Assembly (NCBI GenBank): GCA_905233965.1
Contig: CAJOFG010000089.1
Coordinates: forward strand, 1,485 to 6,774
Reading direction: 5' to 3'
DNA: 5,290 nucleotides
From: an uncultured Selenomonadaceae bacterium
GTDB lineage: Bacteria; Bacillota; Negativicutes; Selenomonadales; Selenomonadaceae
Made by a program: the position numbers and the translations under genes. Below the pieces are notes generated by a model. The model made no database searches and was not told the origin of the DNA. It saw nothing but the letters and a program-made list of their open reading frames with translations. Shown here piece after piece: positions 1 to 5,290 of this stretch (position 1 is its first letter; every line of letters starts with the position of its first letter).

Positions 1-828
1 GGTAACACCCGCCTCTTTGAGTTTCGCGATAACCGGTTTCAAATGTTCGCTTATCGCATTTTCGATATAAACATCTCCGTGCGTCATCGCGGCGGCAATC
101 ATGTAAGTACCCGCCTCGATTCTGTCCGGGATAATCGTATAGTCGCGGGCGATCATTTTTTTCGTCCCTTCGATTTTTATGACGTTCGTCCCGGCACCGC
201 GAATTTTTGCGCCCATAATGTTGAGGTAATTTGCAAGGTCTACAATTTCCGGTTCCTGCGCCGGATTTTCCAAAACGGTTTGACCTTCAGCCATAGATGC
301 CGCCATTAAAATATTTTCCGTCGCACCGACGCTGGGAAAGTCCAGATAAATTCGCGCACCTTTCAAACCGTCCGGAGCCGTCGCGGAAATATCTCCGTGT
401 CCTATTGATATTTTCGCCCCGAGTGCCTCAAAACCCTTCAAATGCAAATCAATCGGACGAGTGCCTATCGCACAGCCGCCGGGCAAAGAAATTTTCGCTT
501 CGCCGAGCCGGGCAAGCAGAGGTCCCATTATCAAAAAAGATGCGCGCATTTTCCGAACGAGATCGTAAGGCGCGGTTACGTTGTCAATTTTCGTCGCGTC
601 AACGAAAAGTTTTCCGGCATCTTTGTCGTGCCGGACTTTAACGCCGAGAGTTTTTAAAACTTCGGTTATGGTTTTAACGTCGTCCAAATTCGGGACTTCG
701 TCCAAACAAGTTTCGTTATCCTGCCCCAAAAGTGTTGCGGCAATTATGGGAAGTACGGCATTTTTCGCTCCGCTGATTTTTACCGTACCGGTCAATCTGT
801 GTCCGCCGTGTATCACAAGTCGTTCCAA
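1..828 (-). CDS. murA: UDP-N-acetylglucosamine 1-carboxyvinyltransferase (MurA), N-terminal part, cut by window edge
   Basis: MurA transfers enolpyruvate from phosphoenolpyruvate to UDP-N-acetylglucosamine in the cytoplasm, the first committed step of peptidoglycan synthesis and the target of fosfomycin. The frame is open for 276 codons to the window edge with no frameshift; family members are about 420 residues, so roughly two thirds is present. The protein starts [16 protein letters not shown], and SGAKNAVLP carries the conserved Lys22-Asn23 pair. MRASF holds an active-site Arg (residue 95), and [15 protein letters not shown] holds the catalytic Cys119 (Cys115 in E. coli, where Asp would give fosfomycin resistance) and Arg124. 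[22 protein letters not shown] and [11 protein letters not shown] are further family blocks. The catalytic Asp of the PTDMQ motif would lie beyond the edge. I chose TTG at 828-826 because it matches the usual MEK-L-V-I start and has a well-spaced ribosome site. An in-frame TTG at 837 abuts that site and is less likely. It follows the S55 gene after 26 bases, so the two are probably co-transcribed. Paralogue type (MurA or MurZ) cannot be told. Confidence 0.97.
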   Translation of the reverse strand, partial: MERLVIHGGHRLTGTVKISGAKNAVLPIIAATLLGQDNETCLDEVPNLDDVKTITEVLKTLGVKVRHDKDAGKLFVDATKIDNVTAPYDLVRKMRASFLIMGPLLARLGEAKISLPGGCAIGTRPIDLHLKGFEALGAKISIGHGDISATAPDGLKGARIYLDFPSVGATENILMAASMAEGQTVLENPAQEPEIVDLANYLNIMGAKIRGAGTNVIKIEGTKKMIARDYTIIPDRIEAGTYMIAAAMTHGDVYIENAISEHLKPVIAKLKEAGVT

Positions 829-837
829 ACTTTTCAA

Positions 838-844
838 TCCTTCC
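838..844 (-). promoter_or_regulatory. Ribosome binding site deciding the TTG start of murA
   Basis: The minus strand reads GGAAGGA, then nine bases, then TTG (828-826). This spacing supports the TTG start at 828; the earlier in-frame TTG at 837-835 directly follows the GGAAGGA with no gap. No ATG or GTG in this frame lies near the conserved N-terminus. Confidence 0.75.
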
Positions 845-854
845 GTCGTGAAAA

Positions 855-2795
855 TTAAATCTTATCGACTTCAATCGCTGTTTGAATCACGTTGTCGATA
901 ATGTAATCCGTATCGACTTTGTTTTTATTCGGATCCGGAAGTTTTTGACCGGACTTCGCGAATCTTTCCTGCGCCTTCTTCGCCCGTTCGATGTCTTTTT
1001 TCAACTCCCGCTCCGTTTTTACTTCGAGGGGATTGGTTCCGGGTTCGACGACAAGCTGATTGTTTCTTCCGGTTTTTATGAACGAATTTATTTTATCCGA
1101 ATAAGTTTTTTCCGGCGTTCCGGAAGAAGGGGTTATCAATCCGGTAGGCGCAACCGCTTGAATTACCGGGACGAGTGCGCCGCCGTGAATGTCCAAAGTC
1201 AAACGTCCTTCCTTCATCGTCGGAGGGACGGTGTAGGGGACTTGCACTGTTTCTTCCGGTTTGCGATAAGGACGAAGTTTCACGTTGAAGTTGACTGTTT
1301 CGCCGGGTTTTACTTTATATTTGTCCGGAGTCGCCGAAATGAGCGACGCGGTTTTTCTTTCCGCCTCCATAGTCATATCGACGTTTATTTCGTAAATGTT
1401 CGACTCTTCCGTCGTATTGGAGCAGACGAGAGTCAACGCCTGCATGAGTTCGACGACGGCAACCTGTCCGACATCGGTCGCGTTGTAAAACATATTTTTT
1501 CGCGTAAGTATTCCGTCGGGCGCAACATTTGTTCTGATGCTGAAATCGACGTTGACGGTACTTTCCGCAAGCGAGTCGGCAACTTTGCTGAGTGCGGTGT
1601 AAGCGACTGCCGCGCCGACTTTCGGAATTAAAGTTTCGTTGTAAGCCATCTTGGCGTGATAAGTTTCCGACGCGTTCAAAGTTTTGTCGGTAACTGAAAT
1701 ATTTATCGGAATGACGGAGGGAAATTTCCCGATAATGCCGGAAACTCCCGCCTCTCTGTCCTGATTTATTCTGCCGATAATTTTTTCAACGCCGGAAACT
1801 TTAATTCCGTTCCCGTCAACCCCGCTGACAGTGCCGACGACGGACGCTTCCGTCATGAAAAAATTCACGTTGCCGGCATGGGTGAAGGAGTGACCGAATC
1901 CCAAAATTCTGTTCCCGTCAACCGCCGTCACGGTTCCGGTTGCGCCGAGCAAAAAATCTCCGCACAAAACCGCAACGCCTATCATCGAACCGGGTTCGAG
2001 CGTCGCATTGTATTTAAGTTCACTGTTGGACGTTCCGGTTGTCAGCGTGTAAAATTTTTTCGTGCCGAAAGATCCCAATTCGCTTTTCAAAAATTTCAAA
2101 CCGGCAGAATCGAATCCTTTAAAGAGCAAGCCGGATTTTTTGTCAACGACCGCATCTTTGTCCGGCGAATCCGTTTCCGTATTTTCGGTATCTCCGGAAG
2201 ATGTTTCCGCGTTTTCGGTTTCGTCAGAAGTTGTTTCGACTTTTTCCGGTTCGTCAGTCGGCGAAGATGTTTCGGTTGTTTCCGGCGGCTCGGAATTTAT
2301 TTCTTCGGTTTCGTTTTCCGGCTCCGTATTTGTCCGGGCGTTTTTATTTTCCGGCGATGATGTGGTATAAATTACCTTCTCTTTATCGTCCGGCAAATCC
2401 CAAATTTTCAGCATGGTTTCAATGGGCGTTATAAAAAATGTATAAGGGCTCATTTCTTTAAAGCCGGCAGAAAGCGCACCGATCAGTTTCCCGTCAACGT
2501 AAACCGGACTGCCGCTCATTCCCTGCAAAACGCCGCCGGTTTTTTCGATAAGGTCGCCGGATGCTTTCGCCAATATCATTTTATTTGAACCTTTTCCGTT
2601 ATCCATAAGTCCGACGATTTCGACATGAAAAGGTTTGATAATTCCGCTGTTGTCAACGATGGTGTAACCCGTTCCGGACATTCCGCTTTTGACTTGTTCG
2701 AGCGGCATAATCTCCGGCAGGGCAAAACCCGTCCGCATTACGGAACAAAAAATAATTGCACCGATAAGAAAAACCTTTCCCAATAAACTTCGCAA
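855..2795 (-). CDS. Secreted SpoIVB-type (S55) peptidase domain protein, motif order permuted
   Basis: A 646-residue protein, numbered from the TTG at 2795. Residues 1-25 look like a signal peptide: basic start (MRSLLGK), hydrophobic core, and possible cleavage after GFA, so it should act outside the cytoplasmic membrane. Residues 26-135 contain [10 protein letters not shown] and then [15 protein letters not shown], the SpoIVB serine motif (Ser94), with Asp81 thirteen residues before it as possible acid. Residues 143-219 are a Ser/Thr/Glu/Asp-rich linker. The second half has [12 protein letters not shown], matching the S55 histidine motif (His302), then a mostly beta-type region and a charged C-terminal helix (about 584-615). 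In B. subtilis SpoIVB the His comes before Asp and Ser; here it comes after. I recall the same Ser-then-His order in S55-domain proteins of other, non-sporulating phyla. No PDZ domain is evident. It is the first gene of a probable operon with murA. Substrate and role are unknown; proteolytic activity is inferred from the motifs only. The frame also allows GTG at 2804, three codons upstream. Confidence 0.85.
   Translation of the reverse strand: MRSLLGKVFLIGAIIFCSVMRTGFALPEIMPLEQVKSGMSGTGYTIVDNSGIIKPFHVEIVGLMDNGKGSNKMILAKASGDLIEKTGGVLQGMSGSPVYVDGKLIGALSAGFKEMSPYTFFITPIETMLKIWDLPDDKEKVIYTTSSPENKNARTNTEPENETEEINSEPPETTETSSPTDEPEKVETTSDETENAETSSGDTENTETDSPDKDAVVDKKSGLLFKGFDSAGLKFLKSELGSFGTKKFYTLTTGTSNSELKYNATLEPGSMIGVAVLCGDFLLGATGTVTAVDGNRILGFGHSFTHAGNVNFFMTEASVVGTVSGVDGNGIKVSGVEKIIGRINQDREAGVSGIIGKFPSVIPINISVTDKTLNASETYHAKMAYNETLIPKVGAAVAYTALSKVADSLAESTVNVDFSIRTNVAPDGILTRKNMFYNATDVGQVAVVELMQALTLVCSNTTEESNIYEINVDMTMEAERKTASLISATPDKYKVKPGETVNFNVKLRPYRKPEETVQVPYTVPPTMKEGRLTLDIHGGALVPVIQAVAPTGLITPSSGTPEKTYSDKINSFIKTGRNNQLVVEPGTNPLEVKTERELKKDIERAKKAQERFAKSGQKLPDPNKNKVDTDYIIDNVIQTAIEVDKI
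2139..2369 (-). repeat. Low-complexity acidic Ser/Thr/Glu linker with degenerate repeats, inside the S55 gene
   Basis: About 77 codons (residues 143-219 from the TTG start) encode almost only Glu, Thr, Ser, Asp, Asn and Pro. Units such as [10 protein letters not shown] and [10 protein letters not shown] follow one another imperfectly. The DNA repeats TTTCGG/TTTTCCGG-like words on the plus strand. It separates the serine-motif half from the histidine-motif half and is probably a disordered tether. Such stretches vary in length between strains by slippage. Confidence 0.75.
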
Positions 2796-2800
2796 CTTTG

Positions 2801-2842
2801 TCACTCCATTCCGGAAGTTTCCATAAAAAAATTTCGTGTCAT
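2801..2842 (-). other. Possible 13-codon leader ORF ahead of the S55 gene (doubtful)
   Basis: An ATG at 2842 is preceded by GGAGGG with a seven-base gap and opens a 13-codon frame, MTRNFFMETSGME, ending in TGA at 2803-2801, five bases before the TTG start of the S55 gene. As an ORF it has an excellent ribosome site and a position suited to translational coupling. However, its ATG overlaps the TATAAT of an extended -10 promoter. If that promoter is the one used, the message would start downstream of this ATG and the ORF would not be translated. The two readings exclude each other unless there is another promoter upstream. Confidence 0.25.
2804..2807 (-). promoter_or_regulatory. Ribosome binding site deciding the TTG start of the S55 gene
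   Basis: The minus strand reads GGAG, eight bases, then TTG at 2795-2793, a normal spacing. The alternative GTG at 2804-2802 shares its first G with this GGAG and would have only a weak CCGGAA four bases upstream. The TTG is therefore preferred. A weak hairpin (ACUUC with GGAGU, loop CGGAAU) could mask this site in the RNA. Confidence 0.6.
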
Positions 2843-2849
2843 TATAGCA
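2841..2849 (-). promoter_or_regulatory. Extended -10 promoter for the S55-murA unit
   Basis: The minus strand carries TGCTATAAT, a perfect TG-N-TATAAT extended -10 element. The -35 position (about 2864-2869, TATGAA) is weak, which is common for extended -10 promoters. A run of T on this strand (2878-2886) followed upstream by AAAA lies about 45-55 bases before the expected start, where an UP element would sit. Transcription would begin near 2834, giving a leader of about 40 bases. Confidence 0.55.
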
Positions 2850-2877
2850 CCCTCCATTTTAAATTCATAGAGTCCGG

Positions 2878-2890
2878 AAAAAAAAATTTT
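2878..2890. other. A9T4 tract upstream of the S55 promoter
   Basis: The plus strand has nine A followed by four T. Such A/T tracts bend DNA, and this one is placed where an UP element would help the minus-strand extended -10 promoter. A rho-independent terminator is a less likely reading, because no good stem precedes the T-run on the minus strand. Confidence 0.4.
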
Positions 2891-2930
2891 GCCGGGTTAC
2901 AATGCATACGTTACTTCTCGGTTTCCGAAT

Positions 2931-2958
2931 TTGTCTGTTTGTAATTTCGGCGAATAAT
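2931..2958 (+). promoter_or_regulatory. Candidate sigma-70 promoter on the plus strand
   Basis: TTGTCT (2931-2936), a 16-base spacer, then AATAAT (2953-2958): nine of twelve consensus positions. It points at the palindrome and at the hairpin with a seven-T tail at 2996-3040, so a transcript of about 75 bases is possible. A match of this quality can occur by chance in AT-rich intergenic DNA. Confidence 0.3.
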
Positions 2959-2967
2959 CCTGCACGA

Positions 2968-2983
2968 CAACTTTTAAAAGTTG
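2968..2983. repeat. Perfect 16-base palindrome, possible operator or RNA hairpin
   Basis: The sequence CAACTTTTAAAAGTTG is its own reverse complement over all 16 bases. It lies between the end of gdpP and the S55 promoter, about 120 bases upstream of that promoter's -10. As DNA it could bind a dimeric regulator; as RNA it could fold into a six-base stem with a UUAA loop. Confidence 0.5.
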
Positions 2984-2995
2984 ACAAATAATTTA

Positions 2996-3040
2996 CGCGA
3001 CGAAGTGTTCGACCGTCGAACCGATTCGCCGCGTTTTTTT
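2996..3040 (+). terminator. Strong hairpin with seven-T tail, plus-strand oriented, perhaps bidirectional
   Basis: Outer arms CGCGACGAA (2996-3004) and TTCGCCGCG (3025-3033) and inner arms GTTCGA (3007-3012) and TCGAAC (3016-3021) form a long stem-loop. Seven T follow immediately on the plus strand (3034-3040), the form of an intrinsic terminator. The only flaw in the outer stem is A-C on the plus RNA, but it is a G-U pair on the minus RNA. On the minus strand the stem starts 28 bases after the gdpP stop and is followed only by TAAATTATTTG, a poor U-tract. It most likely ends gdpP transcription on the minus strand as well, less efficiently. Confidence 0.6.
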
Positions 3041-3061
3041 ATGTCACTTTGCCGGAAAAAA

Positions 3062-5155
3062 TTAACCGGCTTTTGTTTCTTCCGTTTCCCTGTCAGTTTC
3101 GGCTATGTAAGCCTTCGCAACTTCAATTACTTTTTGTTCCAACTCTATGATATTTGTATTTCGGACTTGTGCGCCGGCAACATTTTGGTGACCGCCGCCG
3201 CCGAATTTTTCCATGATGACTTGAACATTCAAATTTCCGCCGGAGCGCGCACTTATTCCGACGACATCATCTTTCATTTGGAAAAGAATTATCGTCATGC
3301 GAACATTTTCAATCGTCAGCAAAGAGTCAGCCGCCTGTCCGGCTATGGCTTGAATGTTCGGAATCAATTTCGGCATCGCGGAAACAACCAAGCCGCCTTC
3401 GTAATATGCGGAATGAGATTTTGCCTTTGCGAGCGCGACCGCCGTTTCGTAATCCGACATGAAAAGTTCGCGGACGACAACCGGATCTGCGCCGTTTCGT
3501 CTGAGGTAAGCCGCCGCGTCAAAAGTTCTCACGCCGGTTTGAATGACGAAACTTTTTGTATCGACGACTATTCCGGAGTAAAGAGCAGTCGCCGCAAGTT
3601 TCCCGATATTCACTCTGTCGTCGAAGTACATCAAGAGTTCGGTAACGAGTTCGGACGCGGAGCTTGAGGACGGCTCATGATAAAACAGCACCGGATTTTT
3701 TATCACGTTGTCGCTTTTGCGATGATGATCTATCACGACGACTTGAGGAATCCTTTCAAGCAGAGCCGGCGCGGCAACCAAATTCGGAATGTGAGTATCG
3801 ACGACGACGAGGAGCGGCTCCAACGAAGTCGGGACTTCCAAGTCGTCCATCTTCACGAAAAGATTTTCGTAGAACGGACTTTTGTCTTTGCGAAATTGTT
3901 CTGTGATTTTTCCGATACTCTCCGTGTAGTTGCTCAAAACTACATGAACCGGTTTTTTCAAATGCCGCGCCATGACGGCGATACCGACAGCCGCACCGAA
4001 CGAGTCGAAGTCCTCGCGTGAATGACCCATGATAAAAATTTCGTCGGCGTTCTCCATGTATTCGTGCAGAGAATTTGCCGTGACTCTTGCGCGAACCCGA
4101 TTGTGTTTTTCGACAGCCGCCGCACGTCCTCCGAAATATTGCGGCTTACCGTCAATGTCTATTGCAACCTGGTCACCGCCGCGTGAAAGTGCCGAATTTA
4201 ATTTTTCTTGCGCCTCTTCGCCGAGTGCCGCCATGGATTGATTGTAAGACCTTTTGTCGGCAACCGAAATTCCGATTGACAAAGTAACCGGTATTCCGTT
4301 TTTGCTGACTATCTGCCGGACTTTGTCGAGAACGATAAATTTTTCCGCAATCGCTTTTTCCAAAAAATATTGTTCGAGAACGACGACAAATAATTCGGTC
4401 GAAACGCGGCGAATAAATCCTGAGAGCGACTCCATCCATTTTTCCAAAGTTTCGCTGACGGAGAGCATTAACGCGGTTTTTTCCGCCTCATTCAGACCGC
4501 GCACAATTTCGTCGTAGTTGTCAACCTGAATGTACATTATGACTGTCCGGCTACGGTTGTATTCGATCTTCAATTTTTCGTGATTTGTAATTTCCATGAT
4601 GAACATGACGACGAGCGGAGGGTACGGATCATTTATTTCCATTTGCTTGTAACGGACGCGGAAATAACGAACCATTTCTATCGGTTCGCCGTCGTCCATG
4701 ACATCTTTTTGCACGGTCTTTGCAACGTAACTTCCTTCGCCCAAAAGTCCGGAGTCGTCCGTTCGCACCGACTCCAAAACTTCTTCGTGCAAAATTCCGT
4801 TCCAAAATTCGTCAAGGAACATTCCCTGACGCGGCTCCGTCAAAGAAAATCCGCGTGTCAATTCGTTGAACCATTCCAGCCGTCCGTCCTCGTCGATGAC
4901 CATGACGGCTTGAGGAATATTTTTCATGGCGTAATGCATTATCTTTTCGCTGCCGGCTATCACATTTTCGCAGTACTCTTGAAATTTTTTCACCCGGTCT
5001 TTTTGCCGTTCGCGGGAAAACAGAGCGAGTACAAGCCAGACGACGAAAACTATCGCCGCAAGATAACGATTGTATTGTGAAAGTATGACGGTCATTATCA
5101 GCAGAACGGAAAGCTGTATCACCAAATCCGGCCACGACGACAAATGTCTGGGCAT
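3062..5155 (-). CDS. gdpP: Cyclic-di-AMP phosphodiesterase GdpP (DHH/DHHA1 family)
   Basis: GdpP hydrolyses cyclic-di-AMP to pApA at the membrane, lowering a messenger that controls potassium and osmolyte transport and influences cell wall stress resistance in Bacillota. This 697-residue protein is slightly longer than B. subtilis GdpP (659). Two membrane helices (about 11-28 and 31-47) are followed by a coil, a PAS region (about 75-190, haem-binding in B. subtilis), and a degenerate GGDEF domain (about 200-340) in which the signature is replaced by VSTELFVVVLE (251-261). Then come the DHH domain (about 370-570) and DHHA1 (about 580-685). The DHH metal ligands are visible: GHSREDFDS (His378, Asp382, Asp384), VVDTH (Asp453), VVIDHH (476-478) and VVDTK (Asp532). 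DHHA1 has FGGGGHQNVAG. Catalysis is therefore expected to be intact. ATG at 5155 has AAGGAG eight bases upstream. It follows the DUF2232 gene by 15 bases, as in other Bacillota, but rplI, a frequent downstream partner, is absent. Confidence 0.96.
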   Translation of the reverse strand: MPRHLSSWPDLVIQLSVLLIMTVILSQYNRYLAAIVFVVWLVLALFSRERQKDRVKKFQEYCENVIAGSEKIMHYAMKNIPQAVMVIDEDGRLEWFNELTRGFSLTEPRQGMFLDEFWNGILHEEVLESVRTDDSGLLGEGSYVAKTVQKDVMDDGEPIEMVRYFRVRYKQMEINDPYPPLVVMFIMEITNHEKLKIEYNRSRTVIMYIQVDNYDEIVRGLNEAEKTALMLSVSETLEKWMESLSGFIRRVSTELFVVVLEQYFLEKAIAEKFIVLDKVRQIVSKNGIPVTLSIGISVADKRSYNQSMAALGEEAQEKLNSALSRGGDQVAIDIDGKPQYFGGRAAAVEKHNRVRARVTANSLHEYMENADEIFIMGHSREDFDSFGAAVGIAVMARHLKKPVHVVLSNYTESIGKITEQFRKDKSPFYENLFVKMDDLEVPTSLEPLLVVVDTHIPNLVAAPALLERIPQVVVIDHHRKSDNVIKNPVLFYHEPSSSSASELVTELLMYFDDRVNIGKLAATALYSGIVVDTKSFVIQTGVRTFDAAAYLRRNGADPVVVRELFMSDYETAVALAKAKSHSAYYEGGLVVSAMPKLIPNIQAIAGQAADSLLTIENVRMTIILFQMKDDVVGISARSGGNLNVQVIMEKFGGGGHQNVAGAQVRNTNIIELEQKVIEVAKAYIAETDRETEETKAG

Positions 5156-5163
5156 GAGGACAA

Positions 5164-5169
5164 CTCCTT
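5164..5169 (-). promoter_or_regulatory. Ribosome binding site of gdpP
   Basis: AAGGAG on the minus strand, eight bases before ATG at 5155, just after the TGA of the upstream gene. It fixes the start of gdpP and fits translation from a shared message. Confidence 0.8.
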
Positions 5170-5170
5170 A

Positions 5171-5290
5171 TCAATCTTTTGTAAATTTTTTTCGATAGTC
5201 GAAAACCATATCAAACAGCCCGGTGAAGGAAACTATATGTATCAGCATGAGATTTAAAATTACGAACAAAAAAAATAATCGCCGGACAAA
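5171..5290 (-). CDS. DUF2232 (YybS-like) membrane protein, C-terminal 39 residues
   Basis: The frame enters from the window edge and ends at TGA (5173-5171). The visible part has a hydrophobic helix (LFFLFVILNLMLIHIVSF) followed by GLFDMVFDYRKKF and a short basic tail. DUF2232 proteins of Bacillota end in a similar way, with a last helix and a G-L-x-D-x-x-x-D-[FY]-R-K type motif. The position immediately upstream of gdpP, 15 bases away, matches the yybS-yybT order of B. subtilis. The family is a multi-spanning membrane protein; its function is poorly known and it resembles membrane parts of transporters. The call rests on a short tail plus gene order. Confidence 0.7.
   Translation of the reverse strand, partial: FVRRLFFLFVILNLMLIHIVSFTGLFDMVFDYRKKFTKD

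Noticed and set aside
882..1631. Long plus-strand open frame of 249 codons opposite the S55 gene
   Set aside because: It is rich in Arg, Phe and Val from the reverse reading of a biased coding strand, has no recognisable domain, and lies wholly opposite a gene with clear motifs.
2062..2370. Plus-strand Val/Ser-rich frame resembling a surface repeat protein
   Set aside because: It is the antisense reading of the Glu/Thr/Ser-rich linker of the S55 protein; its repetitive look is inherited from that.
2736..2747. Cys in the signal region of the S55 protein as a lipobox
   Set aside because: The context IIFCS lacks the small residue before Cys and does not fit a lipobox; a standard signal peptidase site after GFA is more likely.
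2796..3061. Riboswitch (including the cyclic-di-AMP ydaO type) or T-box in the intergenic region
   Set aside because: I could not match any conserved core; only the hairpin, palindrome and promoter elements are visible.
3051..3070. Small hairpin GCCGG/CCGGC over the gdpP stop codon
   Set aside because: Only five base pairs with a ten-base loop, overlapping the coding end, and no T-run in the right place on the minus strand.
2981..3667. Plus-strand open frame of 228 codons starting in the intergenic region
   Set aside because: It would be transcribed through the strong terminator at 2996-3040, its composition is that of an antisense shadow, and most of it lies opposite the DHH domain of gdpP.
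4580..5080. Plus-strand open frame of 166 codons opposite the N-terminal part of gdpP
   Set aside because: It has no good ribosome site or domain signal, and its His/Phe/Arg-rich content is typical of a shadow frame.

Overview
This window holds chromosomal housekeeping genes, all coded on the minus strand, and looks like a low-to-medium GC member of the Bacillota. Two things point that way: a DUF2232 (YybS-like) protein end sits directly upstream of a full GdpP-type cyclic-di-AMP phosphodiesterase, a classic Bacillota pairing, and there is a secreted protein with SpoIVB-type (S55) peptidase motifs. A diderm, non-sporulating lineage such as the Negativicutes would fit, but that placement is an inference. 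I see no mobile element, CRISPR array, tRNA or rRNA.

In the direction of transcription (right to left) the layout is as follows. At 5290-5171 lies the last 39 codons of a DUF2232 membrane protein. After 15 bases comes gdpP (5155-3062), 697 codons with two membrane helices, a PAS region, a degenerate GGDEF domain and an intact DHH/DHHA1 phosphodiesterase. A 257-base or slightly longer intergenic region (3061-2796) follows, with a strong hairpin, a perfect 16-base palindrome, an A/T tract and an extended -10 promoter. Next is a secreted S55-family protein (2795-855) whose catalytic motifs are in the reverse order compared with SpoIVB and are separated by an acidic Ser/Thr/Glu-rich linker. After 26 bases comes the first 276 codons of murA (828 to beyond position 1), which has no ATG start and probably begins with TTG.

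The genes seem to form two transcription units: DUF2232-gdpP, ending near the hairpin at 2996-3040, and S55-murA, starting from the promoter at about 2841-2849. GdpP lowers cyclic-di-AMP, which in Bacillota affects turgor and cell wall homeostasis. MurA makes the first committed peptidoglycan precursor, and the S55 protein is predicted to act outside the cytoplasmic membrane. A shared envelope theme is therefore plausible but not shown by the sequence.

The points most worth a second look are the permuted S55 protein and the intergenic region, where an intrinsic terminator points along the plus strand although no plus-strand gene is visible. I do not see convincing evidence of a wholly new multi-gene system.
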